Shown: positions 59,360 to 64,000 of the stretch, piece after piece | Layout: each line of letters starts with the position of its first letter | How positions within the stretch are numbered: position 1 is the first letter of the stretch | NCBI GenBank assembly: GCA_963575745.1 | Contig: CAUYUJ010015498.1 | Location: forward strand, 93,710 to 157,709 | Length of the DNA stretch: 64,000 bases | Direction of reading: 5' to 3' | Source: Prorocentrum cordatum | Taxonomy: Eukaryota > Sar > Dinophyceae > Prorocentrales > Prorocentraceae | Notes under the pieces: generated by a model | What the model was told of the DNA's origin: nothing | Seen by the model: only the letters and a program-made list of their open reading frames with translations | Database searches by the model: none | Made by a program: the position numbers and the translations under genes

Positions 59360-61345
59360 GGGGGCTGCGATCTGCGAAACTGTCGCCACTTTCAAAGGTG
59401 CTGGTGGGTCCAGCGGAGTGACGCACCGCGCGGACCTGAGCGGGACCTCGCCGTCCCTGGGGGGCTGCGATCTGCGGAACTGTCGCTACTTTCGAGGGCT
59501 GCTGGTGGGTCCTGCGGAGTGACGCACCGCGCGGACTCGAGCGGGACCTCGCCGTCCCTGGGGGGATGCGATTTGCGGGAGTGTCGCCGCTTTCGAGGGC
59601 TGCTGGTGGGCCTTGCAGAGTGAAACACCGTGCGGACCTGAGCGGGACCACGCCGTCGCTGGGGGCCTGCGATATGCGAAACTGCAGCCACTTTCGAGGG
59701 CTGCTGGTGGGTCCTGCGGAACGAGGCACCGCGCGGACCTAAACGGGACCTCGCCGTCCCTGGGGGGCTGCGATCTGCGAAACTGTCGCCACTTTCAAGG
59801 GCTACTGGTGGGTCCAGCGGAACGAGGCACCGCGCGGACCTGAGCGAGACCTCGCCGTCCCTGGGGGGCTGCGATCTGCGAAACTGTCGCCGCGTTCGAA
59901 GGCTGCTGGTGGGCCCTGCGGAACGAGGCACCGCGCGGACCTGAGCGGGGCCTCGCCGTCCCTGGGGGGCACCCATGTGCGAAACTGTCGCCGCGTTCGA
60001 AGGCTGCTGATGGGTCCTGCGGAGTGAGGCCGCGCGGGCCTGAGCGGGACCTCGCCGTCCCTGGGGGGCTGCGGTCTGCGAAACCGTCGCCACTTTCGAA
60101 GGCTGCTAGTGGGTCCTGCGGAGTGACGCACCGCGCGTACGCGAGCGGGACCTCGCCGTCCCTGGGGGGCTGCGATCTGCGAAGCAGTCGCTACTTTCGA
60201 GGGCTGCTGGTGGGCCCTGCGGAACGAGGCACCGCGCGGACCTGGGCGGGACCTCGCCGTCCCTGGGGGGCAGCGATCTGCGAAACTGTCGCCACTTTCG
60301 AGGGCTGCTGGTGGGTCCTGCGGAGCGGGGCGCCGCGCGGACCTGAGCGGGACCTCGCCGTCCCTGGGGGGCAGCGATCTGCAAAGCCGTCGCCACTTTC
60401 GGGGGCTGCTGATGGGTCCTGCGGAACGAAGCACCGCGCGGACCTGATCGGGACCTCGCCGTCCCTGGGGGGGCTGCGATCAGCGAAGCTGTCGCCGCGT
60501 TCGAAAGCTGCTGGTGGGTCCTGCGGAACGAGGCGCCGCGCGGACCTGAGCGGGACCTCGCCGTCCCTGGGGGGCAGCGATCTGCGGAGCTGTCGCCGCT
60601 TTCGAGGGCTGCTGGTGGGTCCTGCGGAGTGACGCACCGCGCGGACCTGAGCGGGACCTCGCCGTCCCTGGGGGGCTGCGCTCTGCGAAACTGTCGCCAC
60701 TTTCGAGGGCTGCTGGTGGGACCTGCAGAGTGAGCCACCGCGCGGATCTGAGCGGGACCTCGCCGTCCCTGGGGACCTGCGCTCTGCGAAACTGTCGCCA
60801 CATTCGAGGGCTGCCGGCGGGTGCTGCGGAGTGAGGCACCGCGCGGACCTAAACGGGACCTCGCCGTCCCTGGGGGGCTGCGATCTGCGAAACTATCGCC
60901 CCTTTCGAGGGCTGCTGGTGGGTCCAGCGGGACGAGGCACCGCGCAGATCTGAGCGGGACCTTGCCGTCCCTGAGGGGCTGCGATCTGCGAAGCTGTCGC
61001 CACTTTCGGGGGCTGCTGGTGGGCCCTGCGGAGCGAGGCGCCGCGCGGACCTGAGCGGGACCTCGCCGTCCCTGGGGGGCAGCGATCTGCGAAACTGTCC
61101 CCACTTTCGAAGGCTGCTGGTGGGTCCTGCGGAGTGAAGCACCGCGCGGATCTGAGCGGGACCTTGCCGTCCCGGGGAGCTGCGATCTGCGAAGCTGTCG
61201 CCACTTTCGAGGGCTGCTGGTGGGTCCTGCAGAGTAAGGCACCGCGCGTTTCTGCGAAACTGCAGCCACTTTCGAGGGCTGCTGGTGGGTCCATCGGAGC
61301 GAGGCACCAGGCAGATCTGAGCGGGGCATCGCAATCTTTGGGGGG
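59360..61345 (+). repeat. 101-bp satellite, about 20 copies, related to the 103-bp satellite
   Basis: GGGGCTGCGATCTGCGAAAC and TGTCGCCACTTTCGAGGGCT recur every 99-101 bp with GGACCTGAGCGGGACCTCGC. The GCGATCTGCG(A/C)AACTGTCGCC segment is shared with the 103-bp units at 40,494-42,388, and both arrays start after a C/T-rich leader ending in GCCGTCG. No gene. Confidence 0.95.
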
Positions 61346-61470
61346 CTGCGAGCCTCACGAATGCCGCTCGCAGAAGTATATGCGCCCATGTCACGTCATC
61401 ACCTCCGTATAACGTCTCCCGAGCTACTCATGCCCCGCACTGCGCAGGGGTTGGGTACGTCGCCAGGGTA

Positions 61471-61610
61471 ATTTGGTGGTGGTGTGGCGGTTTGTGGTGA
61501 TGGTGGTGGTTGTGGTGGTGGTGGTTTGTGGTGGTTGTGATGATGGTGGTGGTGGTTGTGGTGGTGGTGGTGGTGTGGTGGTTTGTGGTGATAGTGGTGG
61601 CGGTGTGGCC
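61471..61610 (+). repeat. Short (GGT)n tract
   Basis: Same composition as 58,385-59,235; together they bracket the 101-bp array. Confidence 0.85.
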
Positions 61611-61831
61611 TTCGGGTGCCTTCGGGTCTTCCCGCAACCGCGTTTTCGCTGTGGGGCAAAGATTTAACGAATGCCTCCTGATGTCTCCTCAGAGGGGTCT
61701 CGGGGGCGTCTGAGAAGCATTTGTGAAGCCTCCTGGACCTTCCTAAGGGCCCCTCGGTGCATTTGGGGGGCGAGGTCTCGATATGGCGATTTGTGTTTCC
61801 CCTCTGCGGCGTCTTGGCCTTCTCTGGTCAT

Positions 61832-62020
61832 CGTTGCTGCGTCCCCGCCGTCGGCGCTGCTGGTCGCTGGCCGCCGCCAGCGCTGGCGCTGGCGCCGGGG
61901 GGGTGTGGAATTCCTCCCCCCAACTTCTCTCCCTGAGCCCTCTCTAGTCATCGTTGCTGCGTCCCCGCCGTCGGCCTTGCTGGCCGCCGCCAGCGACGGC
62001 CGGCGCTGGCGGGGAGGGGG
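61832..62020 (+). repeat. Tandem duplication of about 90 bp
   Basis: CTCTGGTCATCGTTGCTGCG and CTCTAGTCATCGTTGCTGCG each lead into CCCCGCCGTCGG and GCCGCCAGCG-rich DNA. Two copies. Confidence 0.75.
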
Positions 62021-62463
62021 TTTGGAACACCCCCCCCCGGGGAAGGGGGGGGGTTGGGAAGGGGGTGGGCTTAGAGGGGACGGGAGGGGAGTTCCCCTGG
62101 TTCTGATCGACGGCGCCGAGCGTTGGCCCCCCCACCCCCGTTCGAAACGCGCCGCCGAATGTTTCCCAAGGCAAGCGCCCGTGAAACGCGCTCTCTCCTA
62201 CTACTGCTACTAACACCACCATCACCACCACCATCACCCCTACGATTACGACTACTACGGCTTCTACGACTAGTATTATGCAGATACTACAACGACAACA
62301 AAAAATACAACAACAACAACAATAGCAACAACAAGGTACAGGCCGGCATGGTCCCCCCGGGGTCCGGGGCTTCACTTCCCGCGTCCGCCACAGTGGAGGA
62401 GGCCGGTCCCGCCCCCCCGGTGAGTCGGAGGGGGGGGGGGGGAACAACACAACACAACACAAC

Positions 62464-62540
62464 GAATTCTGTATGAATTCTGTATGAATTCTGTATGAAT
62501 TCTGTATGAATTCTGTATGAATTCTGTATGAATTCTGTAT
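62464..62540 (+). repeat. 11-bp tandem repeat (GAATTCTGTAT), seven copies
   Basis: Seven perfect head-to-tail copies, preceded by (ACAAC)n. Confidence 0.97.
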
Positions 62541-62609
62541 GAATCCTACAAGCTCCCTACGGATTCCCATCGGAATCCGTTCGGGACCCTCTAGGAGTCT
62601 TTGGATCCA

Positions 62610-64000
62610 GGGACCAGGGACTCCAGGGACTCTATAGAATCCCTCCAGGGTGGATCCCTCCAGGGACTCTATAGAATCCCTGTGGATGGATCCCTCCAGA
62701 ATCCCTGGACTCCTATAGAATCCCTGTGGATCCCTCCAGGGACTCTATAGAATCCCTGTGGATCCCTCCAGGGACTCTATAGAATCCCTGTGGATCCCTC
62801 CAGGGACTCTATAGAATCCCTGTGGATCCCTCCAGGGAATCTATAGAATCCCTGTGGATCCCTCCAGGGACTCTATAGACTCCTTCCAGGGACTCTATAG
62901 AATCCCTGTGGATCCCTCCAGGGACTCTATAGACTCCCTCCAGGGACTCTATAGAATCCCTGTGGATCCCTCCAGGGACTCTATAGAATCCCTGTGGATC
63001 CCTCCAGGGACTCTATAGACTCCCTCCAGGGACTCTACAGAATCCCTGTGGATCCCTCTAGGACTCTATAGACTCCCAATGGATCCCTCCAGGGACGCTA
63101 TAAACTCCCTGTGGATCCCTCCAGGGACTCTATAGAATCCCTGTGGATCCCTCCAGGGACTCTATAGAATCCTTGTGGATCCCTCCAGGGACTCTATAGA
63201 ATCCCTGTGGATCCCTCCAGGGACTCTATAGACTCCCTGTGGATCCCTACAGGGACCCTCTAGACTCCCTGTGGATCCCTACAGGGACCCTCTAGACTCC
63301 CTGTGGATCCCTACAGGGACCCTCTAGAATCCCTGTGGATCCCTACAGGGACCCTATAGAATCCCTCTGGATCCCTACAAGGACCCTACAGGGATCTGAG
63401 AGGATCCCTGTGGATCCCTACAAGCATCCTAGAGGATCCCTGTGGATCCCTACAAGCATCCTAGAGGATCCCTGTGGATCCCTACAAGCATCCTAGAGGA
63501 TCCCTGTGGATCCCTACAAGCATCCTAGAGGATCCCTGTGGATCCCTACAAGCATCCTAGAGGATCCCTGTGGATCCCTACAAGCATCCTAGAGGATCCC
63601 TGTGGATCCCTACAAGCATCCTAGAGGATCCCTGTGGATCCCTACAAGCATCCTAGAGGATCCCTGTGGATCCCTACAAGCATCCTAGAGGATCCCTGTG
63701 GATCCCTACAAGCATCCTAGAGGATCCCTGTGGCTCCCTACAAGCATCCTAGAGGATCCCTGTGGATCCCTACAAGCATCCTAGAGGATCCCTGTGGATC
63801 CCTACAAGCATCCTAGAGGATCCCTGTGGATCCCTACAAGCATCCTAGAGGATCCCTGTGGATCCCTACAAGCATCCTAGAGGATCCCAGTGGATCCCTA
63901 CAAGCATCCTAGAGGATCCCTGTGGATCCCTACAAGCATCCTAGAGGATCCCTGTGGATCCCTACAAGCATCCTAGAGGATCCCTGTGGATCCCTACAAG
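62610..64000 (+). repeat. 32-bp satellite in three subfamilies, running off the window end
   Basis: All units share GGATCCCT and ATCCCTGT or CTCCCTGT. To about 63,235 the units read CCAGGGACTCTATAGAATCC. From 63,240 to 63,395 they read ACAGGGACCCTCTAGA(C/A)TCC. From about 63,400 onward they read ACAAGCATCCTAGAGGATCC, nearly identical for about 18 copies. The first part has irregular deletions. Confidence 0.97.

Noticed and set aside
59183-61394. Frames with SLGGCDLRNCRHF repeats
   Set aside because: Translation of the 101-bp satellite; no non-repetitive domain.
36208-62540. CRISPR-like regularity of repeats
   Set aside because: Arrays are head-to-tail satellites without unique spacers, and no cas-like genes are nearby.

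Overview
The window looks like nuclear DNA of a dinoflagellate. It is GC-rich, dominated by tandem and palindromic repeats, and carries long runs of same-strand genes. Apparent introns use GA, GC and GT donors with an AG acceptor. Sequences resembling the dinoflagellate spliced leader (core TAGCCATTTTGGCTCAAG) lie upstream of several genes, and the retroelement proteins are of dinoflagellate style. No bacterial operon, rRNA, tRNA or CRISPR array was seen. I cannot name the genus.

Region 1 (1-8.6 kb) is a minus-strand, transposon-like block. From its 5' end it has a Cys/His-cluster plus Ala/Pro linker segment, an OTU-like cysteine protease start (DGDCG motif), a 174-bp intron, a pogo/DDE-type transposase, and an endonuclease/exonuclease/phosphatase (EEP) protein. 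A Trp/Gln-rich frame then runs off the window start. About 30 short palindromes with core CCGCTGCTGCGG, whose arms vary with compensation, are scattered through these coding regions.

Region 2 (8.6-24.3 kb), beyond an AT-rich and poly-C boundary, is a plus-strand tandem array of six genes (starts 10,686; 12,892; 15,350; 17,344; 20,696; 23,143). One encodes a CACTA/TNP2-like transposase; the others are unrecognised low-complexity proteins. Each intergenic stretch holds copies of a different palindrome, AGCGATNNNNATCGCT (about 45 copies, found only here). In most cases the last copy is followed by an AGCC...GGCTC element and then the ATG. In three genes, removing 77, 91 or 175 bp between short direct repeats restores the reading frame, as expected for introner-like introns. 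The region ends at a 100-N gap that interrupts a palindrome.

Region 3 (24.4-34.9 kb) holds a C-rich satellite enclosed by inverted repeats. Next to it is a decayed tyrosine-recombinase retroelement (28,993-34,738) with reverse transcriptase, RNase H, recombinase and a methyltransferase-like tail. Its termini are arranged as PAT/Ngaro-type split direct repeats, and it lies inside a (TCA)n tract.

Region 4 (35-64 kb) is almost all repeats: 73-, 89-, 103/101-, 97-, 32- and 11-bp tandem arrays, pentamer and triplet tracts, repeats with inverted ends, and a dispersed repeat family at 51-55 kb. The only protein-like segment is a gag-like retroelement fragment at 55.3-56.9 kb. Most long open frames in Regions 3 and 4 are translations of repeats.
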